DNA of 64,000 nt from Mercenaria mercenaria. Its lineage: Eukaryota; Mollusca; Bivalvia; Venerida; Veneridae. A program made the translations under genes and the position numbers. The stretch spans positions 50,339,001 to 50,403,000 of the forward strand of contig NC_069363.1 of NCBI RefSeq assembly GCF_021730395.1. Direction: 5' to 3'. The stretch's first letter is position 1. Each line of letters begins with the position of its first letter. The notes under the pieces were generated by a model. The model saw only the letters and a list, made by a program, of their open reading frames with translations, did not search any database and had not been told where the DNA came from. This document shows positions 1-12,221 of the stretch, piece after piece.

Positions 1-321
1 GACTTCAGAGCTTGTTTCACCAACTTAAACCGAGCCAAATGCATGTAATGTTTTATTGTCGGCAATTAGCGCCTTCTTAACATGTCAACTGATCTGGGTA
101 ACGGTTTACATTTACAGACGGTCTCTATCAAACACGATGCTTTCACTCTAGTCTCACACTTCAAACACTGCCAGCAGTTTTTACGAGGCTGTCAATCACC
201 AAGAGTTATTTTTAAACCACTTTGATTAATTACGGGACAGAGCTAATCACGTCATTCAAGTGAAGTTACGTCACGGTGTATTGATTATGTCGTCCTTTGA
301 AAATATCTAAGTCCTATGTAC
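1..321. other. Intergenic sequence, no feature seen
   Basis: I see no gene, RNA or clear repeat boundary here. The last 8 bases (314-321, CTATGTAC) are the left target duplication of the neighbouring hAT-like element. Confidence 0.6.
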
Positions 322-1645
322 CAGGGCTTCGGAAATTTGCCAGTATGTCGGTTTTGGACCGATTTTTGACTTTTCAGACCGATTCGTGAAGTGAAAAAAC
401 GAAAAAAATCGGTCCCGTAAAAATGGAGAAAAGTATAAATTTCGGTCTGATATCTCAATACACGCTCACCTGCCAAGTACGAAATTGTTGGTCACACCTT
501 CAGATAATCAATAAACGTGTCAATCGGTCTGATTGTCACTTTGATAATCGGTCCGTAATTAGCGCGTGACGCAATCAGTGCTCGCGCGGCACATCCTTTA
601 ATGTTTGCAGACAGCCGACTGCGGTGTATTAAACATTTTTGACTGGTTTCCTAATGTTTCTGACTGGATCCAAATCATTTCGACGGGGATCCACATCTTT
701 TATTTAGAATCCGACAGATGGTTTATTTCAAAAGGCTATGTCTGATCACAGTAACAAACAAATGGTCGCTGCATTTAATCAAAGAGCTATAATTGTACAT
801 TATAGGTCTTTGATTTAATGAGACATCACACGGAAAACCGATAAAAATAATTTTTATAATTACTCGATTTGAAAAAATTACATGATTCATTTGTTGGGGT
901 TCCAGTTGAAACAAATGCAGAAAATCGTCTTTGCAACCTGATTGTACAAAAAAGAAAAAAATGGACTGGCAACCACGAATGATAAAGAAAACCGGAGTGG
1001 CACTGTTTATCAAATCGGTCTTTTAAAAAACGTTTCAAAATGAAATTTTGTTTACATCAGAAGAGAACATATAACTTTATAAAATGTAGTTGCTTATTGA
1101 AGTACAACGTAAGTGAAATGAAATATCCGTGGCCAACCCGCGTGACATTTTGGTACTATACATGCGGGAAATTCGATCTCAGCGTTCAAATAACGTACAC
1201 ATTCGGTCCGCGGCAGAGTATTCTTTAAATACTGAGGCTGTTTAGCAGAAAATATGTGTCGTGTAACTCACTTTGACGCATTGTATTTTATAGAATTCCG
1301 TCAAAGAATGAGGAAACATCACAAAGTATCTGCCGTGTATACGGTATCGAAGTCACGTGCGTTGGCTTTTAGACTAGTTAAGCACACGGTGTCAATGCCT
1401 CGTATTATCTCGGAAAAACATCGAAATTTAAACAAAGTAACGATCACACATAACACTGATAACTGTCTTCATTGTATGGTAACGCGCGGTGACTGGTAAC
1501 TCAGTTTTAATGCATGACATGCTTATTTCTTTACCCTATCACGTTTTACAAAATATGTAATATTGGGAATGCGGTGGGTGGGGTAGCGCCGATGTCAGGA
1601 TTTTCGTTTCGGACCGGTTGAGTTATCAAAATTTCCGGAGCCCTG
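322..1645. mobile_element. Non-autonomous hAT-like DNA transposon with 8-bp target duplication
   Basis: The ends are imperfect inverted repeats: CAGGGCTTCGGAAATTT on the left and, read inward from the right end, CAGGGCTCCGGAAATTT. The element is bounded by an exact 8-bp direct repeat CTATGTAC at 314-321 and 1646-1653. CAGGG termini with an 8-bp target duplication are the known signature of the hAT superfamily. The 1.3-kb interior has no long open frame and nothing resembling a transposase (the longest frame, 1254-1499, is 81 codons and unrecognised), so it would depend on a transposase supplied elsewhere. The perfect duplication suggests a fairly young insertion. Confidence 0.85.
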
Positions 1646-1729
1646 CTATGTACACCTCTGACTTTGTGTATTGGCATACGGATCATAATTTTTTTGATAT
1701 TTTACGTGCCGCTTAATGGAAGCCCTGGT

Positions 1730-2400
1730 CTAGGAAATATGATCTGATATTTTTTGAAGCATTTATTCCTATATAACTCATATAACAAGTGACTGCCAGG
1801 GCGGGGCCTCTTTTCATCACAGTGGAATAATTTGAACAATATTGTTAAACATCCACTAGGCAATGCTACACACCAAATATCAAAGGCCTAGGCCTTGAAC
1901 ATTCAGACTTTTCCCCTAGGTAAGTCTATGTTAAATTTGGGACCCCCAGAGCAGGGCCTCTTTTCACCCCAGGGGCAAATATAATCAAGCCTAGGCCTTG
2001 CAGTTTCAGGCAAGAAGATTTTTAAAGTTTTTTCCCTAGATAAGTCTATGTAAAACTTGGGACCCCTGGGGTGGGGCCTCTTTTCACCCAAGGGGCACAA
2101 TTTGAGCAATCTTCATAGAGAACCATTAGATGATGTCACATGCCAAATATCAAGGCTCTACGCCTTGCAGTTTTGGACAAGATTTCTAAAGTTTTTCCTT
2201 TTGGTTGCCATGGCAACCAGAGTTCTGCACGGAATTCAATTCTTTGAACAATTTTGAAAGGGGACCACCCAAGGAGTATTCCTGTGAAGTTTGATGTAAT
2301 TCTGTGCAGTGGTTTTCAAGAAGAATTTTTAGAAAATGTTGACGGACGCATGACACATGACGGGCATTGAGGGGTCACAAAAGCTCACCATGAGCCGGGG
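1730..2400 (+). repeat. Partial family-A tandem-repeat element (3' portion, worn end)
   Basis: Tandem units carry phrases such as 'ggccttgcagtttcagg', 'taagtctatgt' and 'ggggcctcttttcacc'. They are followed by a unique-looking tail containing 'ggttgccatggcaacc', then a GACGGACG-type stretch and the start of the family-A terminal hairpin (AGCTCACCATGAGCC) before the sequence breaks off. The segment 1732-1800 matches the sequence flanking another insertion near 48523-48577 and serves as an unoccupied-site reference. No coding potential is seen. Confidence 0.7.
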
Positions 2401-2534
2401 GCATAATAATAAACTTAATGTTTTCTTCAGTATAAAGACATGGATTAATTTTGCTCATTAATTGCTGAATTTGTTTTACTGCTTGAGTAAATAAATAAGT
2501 GACTACCAGAAATCGCTGTTAAAATTTCATATTC

Positions 2535-3143
2535 AATCCTAGCCTCTGGTTCTAGGATTACGGAAGTTCCGTATTCCTAGACAACCCTATGAGAATAGGC
2601 TAGGATTAGGGAAGTATTTAAGAGGCATCAAATTTATGTTAGGACATGCATAAATGACATTGTAAACTTACTCATTTCACTTAGTTTCACTAATATTCCG
2701 TGCTATCGATCGACCGTTTTGGGTTAGTATAATCTAAATGGCGGTATGCGGAAATATTATATATAGAATTATCTATGTTTCTTATATACCTGCATTTTTT
2801 TCATCAAGTCAACACAAATGGTCTTTAATAACATACAATATGGTTATAAATCATAAAATTCAAAGTATAGATTTTTTTTAAATCTAACTTTGACACTCAT
2901 ATTTCTAATATATTTCCACGCACCGCCATTAAGATTATACTAACCCAAAACGGCGGATAGAAAACATGAAATAATAAGGCAGGCATGAACAATTAAGTGA
3001 AATAAGTAAGTTTACAAAATCATTTATGCGTGTCCTAACATATACTTTATGCATCTTAAAATACTTCCGTAATCCTAGCCTATCCTCATAGGGTTGTCTA
3101 GGAATACGGAACTTCTGTAATCCTAGAACCGGAGGCTAGGATT
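2535..3143. mobile_element. Foldback element with ~225-bp inverted arms
   Basis: The left arm (about 2535-2760) reappears reverse-complemented at about 2907-3143. Shared blocks include AATCCTAGCCTC at the tips, the 'aggacatgcataaatga' block and 'ttttgggttagtataatct'. The outermost part of each arm is itself palindromic (GGATTACGGAAGTTCCGTATTCC region). The 150-bp centre is AT-rich and has no open frame. The superfamily is unassigned because no clear target duplication is visible. Confidence 0.8.
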
Positions 3144-5583
3144 ACGGTACCTTAATCGTAGCCACTGCCTATTCAATATACATCGAACATGAGTGAGAGC
3201 TAATTATACATAAAACCAGCCATTTTTTTCCTTCTTTATAAAGGTCTGGTAAACGGACCTTTTCCCAATTGAAAAAAGGTATATTTTTTCCCAATTCTCA
3301 TCCAAAAATTCCCAAAATTACCCAGACAAACTGATTGTATTGTATAAATTTACAAAACGCTTGAGGCCAAGAACGAAAAACCGTCATTCTGACGTAAAAG
3401 AATAAGCCCCGCCCGCCGGTATTTCCGTAAAAAAGACGGCCCGGTTTACCAGGGCATTCAGTAGACCCGAGGTCCCGGGTTTTGACTCGTATTTGACCCG
3501 CTCATTATATGCCTCTTGCGTCGGTTTGACTCGCGGAAATTTTTTTGATGCGTCTAAGTTCAAAAGTCCTGCCCCTTTTCAATCAAAATCCCAGAGAATT
3601 TCAATACTGTTTGCCGGCACGAGCGGAAGTATAGCAGGAGGCGGAGTGTCTTATGTTAATTAGCTACTGATAGACGTCAATCACGCCACGCGCCGACTGA
3701 CACGTGATCATCTCGCGGTTTGAATTTAGCACAATGCCGTGTCATTATCAACGGTGTCTATTGATAAATGTGTAAAAGTTAATTGATAAACAATGCAGCC
3801 TTACAGTATCGTGTTTGTACCACTTTTTAATTAGCGGTATACAGCTTATGTTGTATTGTAATATGTCTTGCCAACTTAAAATAACTACAAATTGGATAAT
3901 TAAAATCATTATTTTGTGTCCTCGATACGATTACGTAAGCCGGTCAACCGTTATGGCCTATAGCAATTTTATTATCTTTGCCGAGGCTTTGTTTGGTCCA
4001 AAACAAATTATATGCTGTAAATAAGTAGAAATTATAAGTACTGAATAGGTATGGTGAGAAAAAAAACTTGAAACAGGTATTTTATCAAGAATTTAAAATG
4101 TAATTTTCGGACATTTCCATCATTTCTTACAAGATTTTTCTAGTACAATCTAAATAAAAAGCCAATACAAAGTCTGCATGTAAGAAAAATATGAACACTG
4201 TTGAAAAAGCAGCTCTTATTTTGAAGCATTCAGTATAGGTTGACCCCTGAAATGTTGATATTGACTCTTGAAAATCTGATTTTGACCCTTGAAAATTTAG
4301 ACTGAAGAGTCAATGACTATCGAGTTTCAAAACTTATGTTACTCTGTACAGAGGGTCAGACCCCTCTTACAGGGACTCAGACAGCCAACAGTTGACATTT
4401 TCAAGAATATGAAAAAAGGGACATTTCACTATAAATCATTCAACCATTCATTATGTTTATTGGATGATGTTTACATGGAATTAAAAGAAGAGGTGTTCTA
4501 AATGATGTTATTGACTTATTGCAAAAATTCCCAATTTGAGTAAAAAAAACCCGCTAAAATTCCCAATTTGGGTTAAAAACACCTTCATTTTTCCCAATTC
4601 AACCGGTACCGGACCTTTTCCCAAAATGGCAAAAAAAAATCACTGAAAACATATACCTTTAGTCTGCCCTATACGGGTTGTCCAGAGGTCCAGTAACCGG
4701 ACCCTAGACTCAGAGTCTAGAGGTCCAGTTACCGGACCCCTTGCCACTTCTTAAACAAAATTCAAAATCAAATTTTATTTTTTTAGCCCCATAATAAATG
4801 GCACTTTCACTTTGGAAAATGGTGGGTATATGATATCCAATCTGCACAATTTTATATGTTTAAAAATCAAACAGTATTTAAAATAATATCTATGCAACAC
4901 AATAAGCTGTGTTTGAAAAGCCAATATAAGCATAAATTTCTGCTTTTTTGTTTACAGTTTTTGGAAATTTGCAAATAATTTTTTGCAAGAGATATTTTTC
5001 CTACATGGTTATTTGCTACTGTCAAGACAGCGGTGACTAATTTCAAATAATGCAATAGGTTTTTCAAGTCTTAGGTGCTGCCTTGATATATATACATTTT
5101 AACTGAGATGAGTATTATCCGCGAAGAGTGTTCTGGTACGAATAGTTCATAGTGCGAATCTAACATTAGTTGACATCTGGCGCCCGGTCTGAGACTCATG
5201 TTTAACTTATTGACTTACAATAGCATTTGAAACACCAGTTTTTGCTTGTCCTCCGCCTCCAGCTACCAAAAAATGACGTTCACCAAGAGATTTAACTATA
5301 TACATAGGAAAATCCGACTTCGCTATCAACTTTCCTTTCTCGGGCGCCATGTTGGCAATGAAATGAACCCAAAGAAATAATAACTCATAAAAAGAAGAAT
5401 TAAACTCAGCAATCTGGAAAATACACCACAATTTTCTTTAATAATGAAAACTTAGAATTAGTACATGCTTTTTCTTATCTGGGTAATTGTCAATTTGCGG
5501 ATAATAGTAAATTTGCTAAAACTAAAAAACGTCTTGTCGACCAAGCCAAGAAAGCTATATATGTTCTCTTTGGTCAAAAAAGC
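3144..5583. other. Gene-free stretch with TTTTCCCAATT-type repeats and small hairpins
   Basis: Two direct copies of a 'cggaccttttcccaa' block lie near 3256 and 4610, each among further TTCCCAATT motifs, which suggests one repeat split by a later insertion of about 1.1 kb. At 4688-4740 there are three closely packed short palindromes, including CTAGACTCAGAGTCTAG between two copies of a GGTCCAGT(A/T)ACCGGACC motif. No protein gene is supported. Short open frames here have no recognisable motif. Confidence 0.5.
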
Positions 5584-6109
5584 TATAGGAGAGATCGCCG
5601 TGACGTCACGCGTTAACATCTGTTTATCGGGTGGTTGGCAAAACAAATGATTTTAACACCGTTTGCGTATTGAATCAGAATTTTTAATTTTTAATAACTT
5701 TTTTGCTCATTTATGGATTTTCAAAATTCAAAAAGATTTGAAATACTAACAATCTTCATATTTTTGTATCCAAATATCTTTTTTCAATGAATAACCGTTT
5801 TAAATGACATATAATTTTAAAAGCGGCGTAGTGATTTTCACAACCTTTAGAAAAACAGTGTAAGTTAAGCGTTCATAATTAATCCATTTTATTTCGAAAT
5901 AACAATTAAAAGTAATCAATAAATTGCTTGTTTTATAACCTTTCCATTGATCAAAAAATTATTTAGGTAATTTGTGTTTTAAGAAAGTTTAGACCGTTAG
6001 AAAAACATCACTGTTTACAAAAAACATGGACGGTCGGCTTCTGCCCACCCGATCACTGTCTTATCAGTTCTAAAAATAGAATTTGTATACAAACACGATC
6101 TCTCCTATA
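5584..6109. mobile_element. Tc1/mariner-like MITE with TA target duplication
   Basis: The ends are a perfect 14-bp inverted repeat (TATAGGAGAGATCG and its complement). They can be read as TA target duplications around TAGGAGAGATCG termini. A second inverted motif, ATCGGGTGG/CCACCCGAT, lies just inside. The ~0.5-kb interior is non-coding. A TA duplication is the family's usual target, so Tc1/mariner is the best guess, but the terminal repeat is short. Confidence 0.6.
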
Positions 6110-6199
6110 AAACTGCTACTGTCTCCTTCTTGTTTCAGTTTAAGTGCTGGAACATTATGGCCATGTAATTTAGTAATACATATCTGACAGATATCTTTT

Positions 6200-7069
6200 G
6201 TTTATTAATTTTTTATTGTATAAATGATCTACCCCAGTCGATACAATCACAAATAAGGTTATTTGCAGATGATACCGCAGTTTACCTCACAATTTCTAAA
6301 GAACAAGACTGCGTCACACTACAACAGGACCTCCGGAAACTAGAAACTTAGGAGCATGTTTGGGAGATGGAATTCATTCCCAGCAAATGTCAGGTCATGA
6401 ACATAACAAGAAACAGAAAGAAATTTACACACAATTACATATAACATGGTCAAATCCTGGAAGTGGTCTCCAGTGCAGAGTATCTATAGGTGTTGACATA
6501 GCAAATGTTTTCTCCTGGAAAATACACATGCAGATTTAATCTCAAACAATGCAAACAAATCATGGGGTTTCCTACACAGAAATTTTCCAGCCAAACACCA
6601 AAATATTGAAACTTCCTATAAAACTCTAGTTAGACCACAATTAGAGTGTGCTTCTACGGTATGGTCACCACATACAGAGAGAAACATACACAGGATAGAA
6701 ATGGTACAAAGAAGAGCAGCCAGGTGGGGAAAGGGTCATATTCAAACTATGATAGTGTAACAAACATGTTAAATGATCTTAGTTGGCAGATACTCGAGGA
6801 CAGACGGACAATTGCTAGACTTTTCGTGTTCTACAAAATCGATCGTTCATGGTTATGTAGGTATTGCAATCCCTCCGTATCTAGTACAGCCACTGAGACG
6901 AACTTGTCATATGCACGACCATTACCTCAGGCAGATCCATACAAACATTAATGTTTTCAAGTTCTCCTTCTTTCCATACACCGTTACCATATGGAATCAA
7001 CTGCCACCCCTTAATCAGCCTAATCCTGAACATTTCAGACAGGCTGTTAACGCATCGCACTACTACTAA
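6200..7069 (+). pseudogene. Decayed LINE reverse transcriptase, 3' half (Jockey/CR1-like)
   Basis: Translation of the plus strand, with breaks between frames, gives fragments typical of non-LTR reverse transcriptases. There is a catalytic-box stretch LFADDTAVYL at about 6255-6285, then a 'NPSKCQV'-like segment, a 'LGVDIANVFSWK'-like segment, a 'LRRTCHMH...YLRQIHT' segment and a terminal 'FKFSFFPYTVTIWNQLPP' block at about 6958-7011, ending at a stop near 7069. These blocks are in the order known for the thumb and C-terminal region of Jockey/CR1-group LINEs. The 5' half is absent, as expected for a truncated insertion, and several frame changes and stops show it is long dead. Confidence 0.8.
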
Positions 7070-7429
7070 ATGACCACACCCGGTTTTTATTCTTGTTAAT
7101 ACAGTTTTATCTTGACCAAAATTTATCATGAGGGGTACGAAATGACCAATTTTTGGAGACGAAACAACCAAATAAGGGACGAGTTGACTTGATACCCCAT
7201 TGGGGGAGGGCAGGAGAAGTGACAGAACCACCAGCTTTTCCAAGCTACTCAATCCACCCAGTACGCACTGGCAGTTGGTGATAAAAAATGTGCAATACCT
7301 AAAGAGAACCTTAAGTCCCTATCTGGATAAAATGGACAGACATACTATTTTGTGCGAAGAGAGGAAGATGTTAGTAGGGTTTAAAACAGGATAAAAGCAA
7401 ATGTTATAAATTTATGGTTGGAGCATGTA

Positions 7430-8701
7430 TGCAGCCAGCGCTGACTTGAATCCGGAGATTGATTCAATGCTGACTACACGCGGTGGAAAATGTGTTCCAT
7501 TGCACAACTGTCCGTGGAAAAAAAAATGAAAATTTGTAATAATCTACTGCGGTAGCTGGTATGTGATATGCTAGGTGATGGTAATGCTTAGATTATCTGG
7601 TATATGGTGTAAGATACTGACTTAGATTGATATCAACATGATTATAAACCATTTTGTGAAGGAATGCTAATCTATAATATTTTCTTCTATCTTGTAAAGT
7701 ATGCCATTTGAGATCAGTAAGGATATTTGTGATTGTGCCTTACAATAGTTAAAAATTTTGCAGCTTGCCTCTAAAGGTAAAAGTAAAGGTAAATTTTATT
7801 TACCGTCGCTTTGTGGAACAATGAACATAAGCTCTGTAGAGCTTTTTAGCGACCCTTTTTTAAAAAACAGTTAAAACCAATCATACCTTACTCCCATCAA
7901 TTTGCTTGTACCCATTTACAGCTGGATCGACTGAGGCAATCGTGATAAAATGCCTTGCCCATAGGACACACCGCAGTGGGAGTAGCCAGGAATCGAACCC
8001 GGGGCCTTCATCTCCGTAGGAAAGCGTCTTAGCCCTCTCGACCAATGCGTCCACAAAAATAATATTTTCAAACCTCTCAATACCTTTCTGATGGTAAGGG
8101 TCCCAAATCCTTGATCCATATTCTGATTTCGATCTTACTATTGAATTATAGGGCGCAATCTTGGTGGAACGTTTAGCAGAATGTATATTACGTTTAACAA
8201 AACCTAATTTCTGGCTGGCTTGACTTGCTGTTGAATTTATTCGAGGGGTCCATGACAAAGTTGATGCTACTTCAATGTCTACGTACGTTGTCAGATTAAC
8301 TGTTGATAAAGGTTGATTATGTAACTTATAGACTGTATTCATTGGGGTTTTGTTGTTGTTGTTGTTTTTTTTATCTTGTTACATGCATAATATGACATTT
8401 GGTTATGTTCAAAGACATCTTCCATTTCTGCTCCCACAATGACAAACTATCGAGATCTTTTTGAAGCTGGATGGAGTCAGCTTGTGGCTTAATTTGTCTA
8501 TAAATGACAGTCATCTGCAAAAAGATGCACGCTAGATGTAACAGCAACAGGTAGGTCATTAATGTAGAGCAGAAATAGTTCTAAGCGGCCCCAAAACAGA
8601 CACTTGGTATCACCTGAAATAACAGGAGCTGTGCTGGAAATTGGCCCATCAATCACTACTCTCTGTGTTTCTTGATTTACAAATCCACTTGTATAATACA
8701 T
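7430..8701 (-). pseudogene. Decayed LINE fragment (minus strand) split by a SINE
   Basis: Minus-strand frames read RT palm sequence (LLYINDLP...SSVHLFADDCHL, about 8498-8590), then 'WEQKWKMSLNITKC', then 'STLSWTPRINSTASQASQK', 'GFVKRNIHSAKRSTK' and 'YGSRIWDPYHQKG' (about 8060-8340). The frame is cut at residues ENI by the SINE at 7772-8054. It resumes below it with 'TDLKWHTLQDRRK', 'RLAFLHKMVYNH' and 'YYKFSFFPRTVVQWNTF' down to about 7430. It is a different LINE lineage from the fragment at 6200-7069 and is broken in several places besides the SINE. Confidence 0.8.
7772..8054 (-). mobile_element. tRNA-headed SINE inserted in a LINE
   Basis: Read on the minus strand, the element opens with a tRNA-like head starting GTGGACGCATTGGTCGAGAG. 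This contains a box-A-like TGGTCGAGAGG and a perfect B box, GGGTTCGATTCC (plus-strand 7989-8000). The length and sequence resemble a class II (leucine-type) tRNA. A ~190-bp body follows ('gcattttatcacgattgcc' and 'ccagctgtaaatgggtac'), with an A/T-rich tail containing TTTACC-like repeats. It would be transcribed by RNA polymerase III and moved by a LINE. It lies in the same orientation as the LINE it interrupts. Confidence 0.8.
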
Positions 8702-9480
8702 TGATTGTTCCTATTCTTCGTTATGGCTCAGAAACTTTGAGTATAGAAAATCTTAAGATTATCGATCAGCTTCAGCTAAAATTTTATAAAATTATACTAA
8801 ATCTCAAGCAAAGTACTCCTAATTGTATGTTATATGGCGAACTTGGGGTTACTCCAATATCTTTGCAGATAAAAAATAGAATCATTAAATACTGATGTAA
8901 AATGTTGAACAGTAAAGACGATAAGATTTGTAATATTTTATATAAGACTATATACTCAGTATATGTTAAATATAAAACTGAATAATACCATGGCTATCTT
9001 TTGTTAAGGATACGTTAAATAAACTTGGTTTATCACATTATTGGATAAATCAGGCTGTACCCAGTCCGCTTCATTTCAAGAAAATTGTTAACTCTAGACT
9101 TCGAGATCAGTTCATTCAAAGTTGGAATGGGGATGTTCAAACTTTAAGCAAATGTTTAAACTATCGTATAAGTATGTCAAAAGTTGTATTTGAAGAATAT
9201 TTTAACATAATGCCTTGGCAACTTTTTTTTAGCTTTGTTAAAGTTCAGATGTATGAATCATAAGATGCCAACTGAGAAAGGTCGATTCTTGAATATAGAT
9301 AGAAACTTATGAGTATGTACTTTATGTGATGCAAACCAACTGGGTGATGAATTTCACTATCTCTTTTATTGTACACATTTTGTAAACAGTAGACGTAAAT
9401 TTATTAAACCGTATTATTATAGGTATCCTAATACATTGAAATTTGAAGAACTTATGAACAGTACAAACAAAAAACACTTT
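8671..9480 (+). pseudogene. Decayed LINE 3' region with zinc-binding C-terminus
   Basis: The frame at 8671-8895 reads 'LYNTLIVPILRYGSETLSI' and 'FYKIILNLKQSTPNCMLYGE', a thumb-region signature of non-LTR reverse transcriptases. Further on, other frames give 'MNHKMPTEKGRFLNIDRN' and 'CTLCDANQLGDEFHYLFYC' (about 9250-9375), the Cys/His-rich block known as zf-RVT. Stops and frame changes are frequent. The same C-terminal block is found in the LINE piece at 23530-23910, so the two are probably related families. It lies head to head with the minus-strand LINE and shares its boundary near 8690. Confidence 0.75.
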
Positions 9481-9599
9481 TAAAAATCTTGCATTGTTTT
9501 GTAAAGAAATAATTACAACCTGCAAATAATTCTGATAATGTTCTATCATTAGCTTTTCTTTTTTTTCATTGGTCAAGTCGTGGCCGGAATCCATGAATG

Positions 9600-11515
9600 T
9601 GGGAGAAAACTAAACTTCACAGAAATGATCCTTTGGTGCCCCCTATCAAAATTGCCCAAATAATTGAAATTCATGCAGAACTCTGGATGCCATGGCAACC
9701 GAAAGGAAAAACTTTAAAAAATCTTCTTGTCTAAAATCACAGTAGCTAGGGCTTTGATATTTGGTATGTGGCATCATCTAATGGTCCTCTACCAAGTTAT
9801 TTCAAATTATCCCCCTAGGGTCAAATATGGCCCCGCCCGAGGGTCATATGGTTTACATAGACTTATATAGGAAAAAATTTGAGAATCTTCTTGTCCAAAA
9901 CCACAGGGCTTAGGGCTTTGAGATTTTGTATGTAACATCATCTAGATTGTTCAAATAATCCCCTAGGATTAAATATGGCCGAGCCTCGGGGTCACATGGT
10001 TTATATAGACTTAAAAATAGGGAAACATTTGAAAATATTCTTGTCCAAAACCACGGGGCCTAGGGCTTTGATATTTGGTATGCAGCATCAACAAAATTAA
10101 TAGTCCTCTACCAAGTTTGTTCAAAGTATCCCACCTAGGGTTAAATATGGCTCCGCTCCAGGGGTCACATGGTTAATAAAGACTTATATAGGGAAAACAA
10201 TTGAAAATCTTCTTGTCCAAAACCGCAGGGCATGGGGCTTTGATATTTAGTATGTAACATCACCTATTGGTCCTTTACCAAGTTTGTTCAAAGTATGCCC
10301 CTAGGGACAAATATTGCCCCGCCCAGGCCCGGGTCACATGGTTTATATAGACTTGTATAGGAAAAAACTTTAAAAATCTCCTTGTCTGAAACCACAAGAC
10401 CTAGACCTTTGATGTTTTGTATGTAGCATTGCCTTAATTATGGTCCTCTACCAAGATTGTTCAAATTATTACCCTGGGGTGAAAAGAGGCCCTTCCCTGG
10501 GGGTCCATAGTTTTACATACACTTATATAGAAAAATCTTATTGTCTGAAACTGGAAGGCCTAGTCTTTTGATATTTGGTATGTTGCATTGCCTAGTGGTC
10601 CTCTACCACGATTATTAAAATAATGCCCCTTAGTTGAAAAGAGGCCCCACCCAGGGTGTCCCAAGTTTTACATAGACTTACTTAGGATTCTAACACGATC
10701 CGATTCAATTTCCTCTTAAACAAAGAAGACAGAAAACAGTGAATTATTATACAACAAATCACTGTTCTGACATCACAATTATTACGTCATGGCGTCAAAC
10801 AGCATAGCGGCGCGCTAGAAAAGAAACCGATTGAAAACGGGCAAATTTTTAATGAATGTCGTCAAGGATGTACTTAAAAATCCTTGGTAACGTGTTAGAA
10901 TCGAAGTAATATATCTCACTTAGTGATTTGCTCTTGAATAAATCATTGTTTGTCGTTCAGATGCGTATGCGTATGATTATATCATACGCATCTGAACGAC
11001 AAACAATGATTTATTCAAGAGCAAATCACTAAATGAGATATATTACTTCGATTCTAACACGTTACCAAGGATTTTTAAGTACATCCTTGACTGCGCCCTC
11101 GTGATATAATTCCTTCGCATCTGAACTCCAAACAATGATTTATTCAACACAAATCACTGCATGACATATATTATTTCTTCATTTTTTTTTAAATCGTCTT
11201 GTCTGAAAGTTCAAGTCCTAGGCCTTTGATATTTGGTATGTATCATTGCCTAGTTGATTTCTAACAAGATTGTTCGAGTTATGCCCCTGGGTTGAAAAGA
11301 GGCCCCGCCCCGACCTACTTTCTTGTTTATTAAGATACAGCCTTGAAATTTTGGTGACATGTACGGTTTTGTACACTGATCTTAAAACTGACTTTCAGTG
11401 ACCATGAATGTGACCTACTGACCTACTTTTTTAATATTTAGCATCAGTTTGACATTTTAAACATGTAGCTCATATTACTCAGGTTATCGATCCAGGGTCA
11501 TTATGGCCCTCTTGT
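9600..11515 (-). repeat. Family-A tandem-repeat element (minus orientation)
   Basis: On the minus strand the 5' end is at 11515 (ACAAGAG followed by the AGGGCCATAATGACCCT hairpin). It is the counterpart of the plus-strand start at 48249 and matches it for roughly 200 bp. The interior is an array of roughly nine ~170-bp units repeating 'gcctagggctttgatatttgg', 'ggtcctctaccaag' and 'ggggcggggcc'-like phrases (some reverse complemented here). The 3' side near 9600-9720 holds the 'ggttgccatggcatcc' tail but lacks the terminal hairpin. A foldback is inserted between about 10687 and 11180. Confidence 0.75.
10861..11091. mobile_element. Near-perfect 231-bp palindrome
   Basis: The arms 10861-10975 and 10977-11091 are almost exact reverse complements, meeting at GCGTATGATTATATCATACGC. 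A third, degenerate copy of the same arm follows at about 11108-11180 ('cgcatctgaactccaaac', 'aatgatttattcaac'). The whole unit, about 10687-11180, interrupts the surrounding tandem array, whose phase resumes at 'cttgtctgaaa'. It is non-coding and is probably a foldback or MITE derivative that duplicated its own arm. Confidence 0.75.
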
Positions 11516-12221
11516 TTTGTATTTATGTCCATGTTCTTATGAATCATGACAGTATTAAATAAATTAAATCAAGTCATAAATCAAATCAAATTTAACTTAG
11601 CAAAATGTTCCTTCTAGCGCATACGAATATTTTGTCTTTTAAGCAAATCTGTCTTTAGCATCATGTTTCAGATGTTCAGTAAGTCAGTAATGAAAAATCT
11701 GTTTGGTTACTTTATAATCATCGTCATCTATAGTAAACGCCTCACCCTAGAGAAATGACAAATTTAAAATCGTGAAGGGGGATGAATTGACCAAAACGGG
11801 GATGAGTTGACCCTATGACGAGTAGACTGTAAATCCTCTAGTATACTCGCGAATTGATTAAAATGCTGTACATGCGCAGGATGTAGGTCAAAAACTGTAC
11901 CAAAATTAGAAAGTCAAAATGTACCCACAAGAAGTCAAGATGTATCCACTTAGGAAAGACAAAATGTACCCATGATTTACATTACAGGTCAAAATGTACC
12001 CATGTTTTACATTACAGGTCAAAATGTACCCATGTAATTATTTATCATTGATTTATAAATCAGTACCTAGATGTAGCTTTTGAAAGTGAAAACCGAAAAT
12101 GTTCAAGCCATGGATCAATCTTGACAACATCCAAACTTTTAAAGAAACCATCGCGTTGACGTACCTAGGTTAAAATAAACGATATGATGTAATTTAGAGA
12201 ATAAGAATAATATCCTGTGAT
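11516..12221. other. AT-rich spacer with a short tandem repeat
   Basis: No gene is seen. At about 11925-12030 the phrase 'caaaatgtacccatg' recurs four to five times, two of them as ~30-bp direct units containing 'ttacattacaggt'. Confidence 0.5.
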
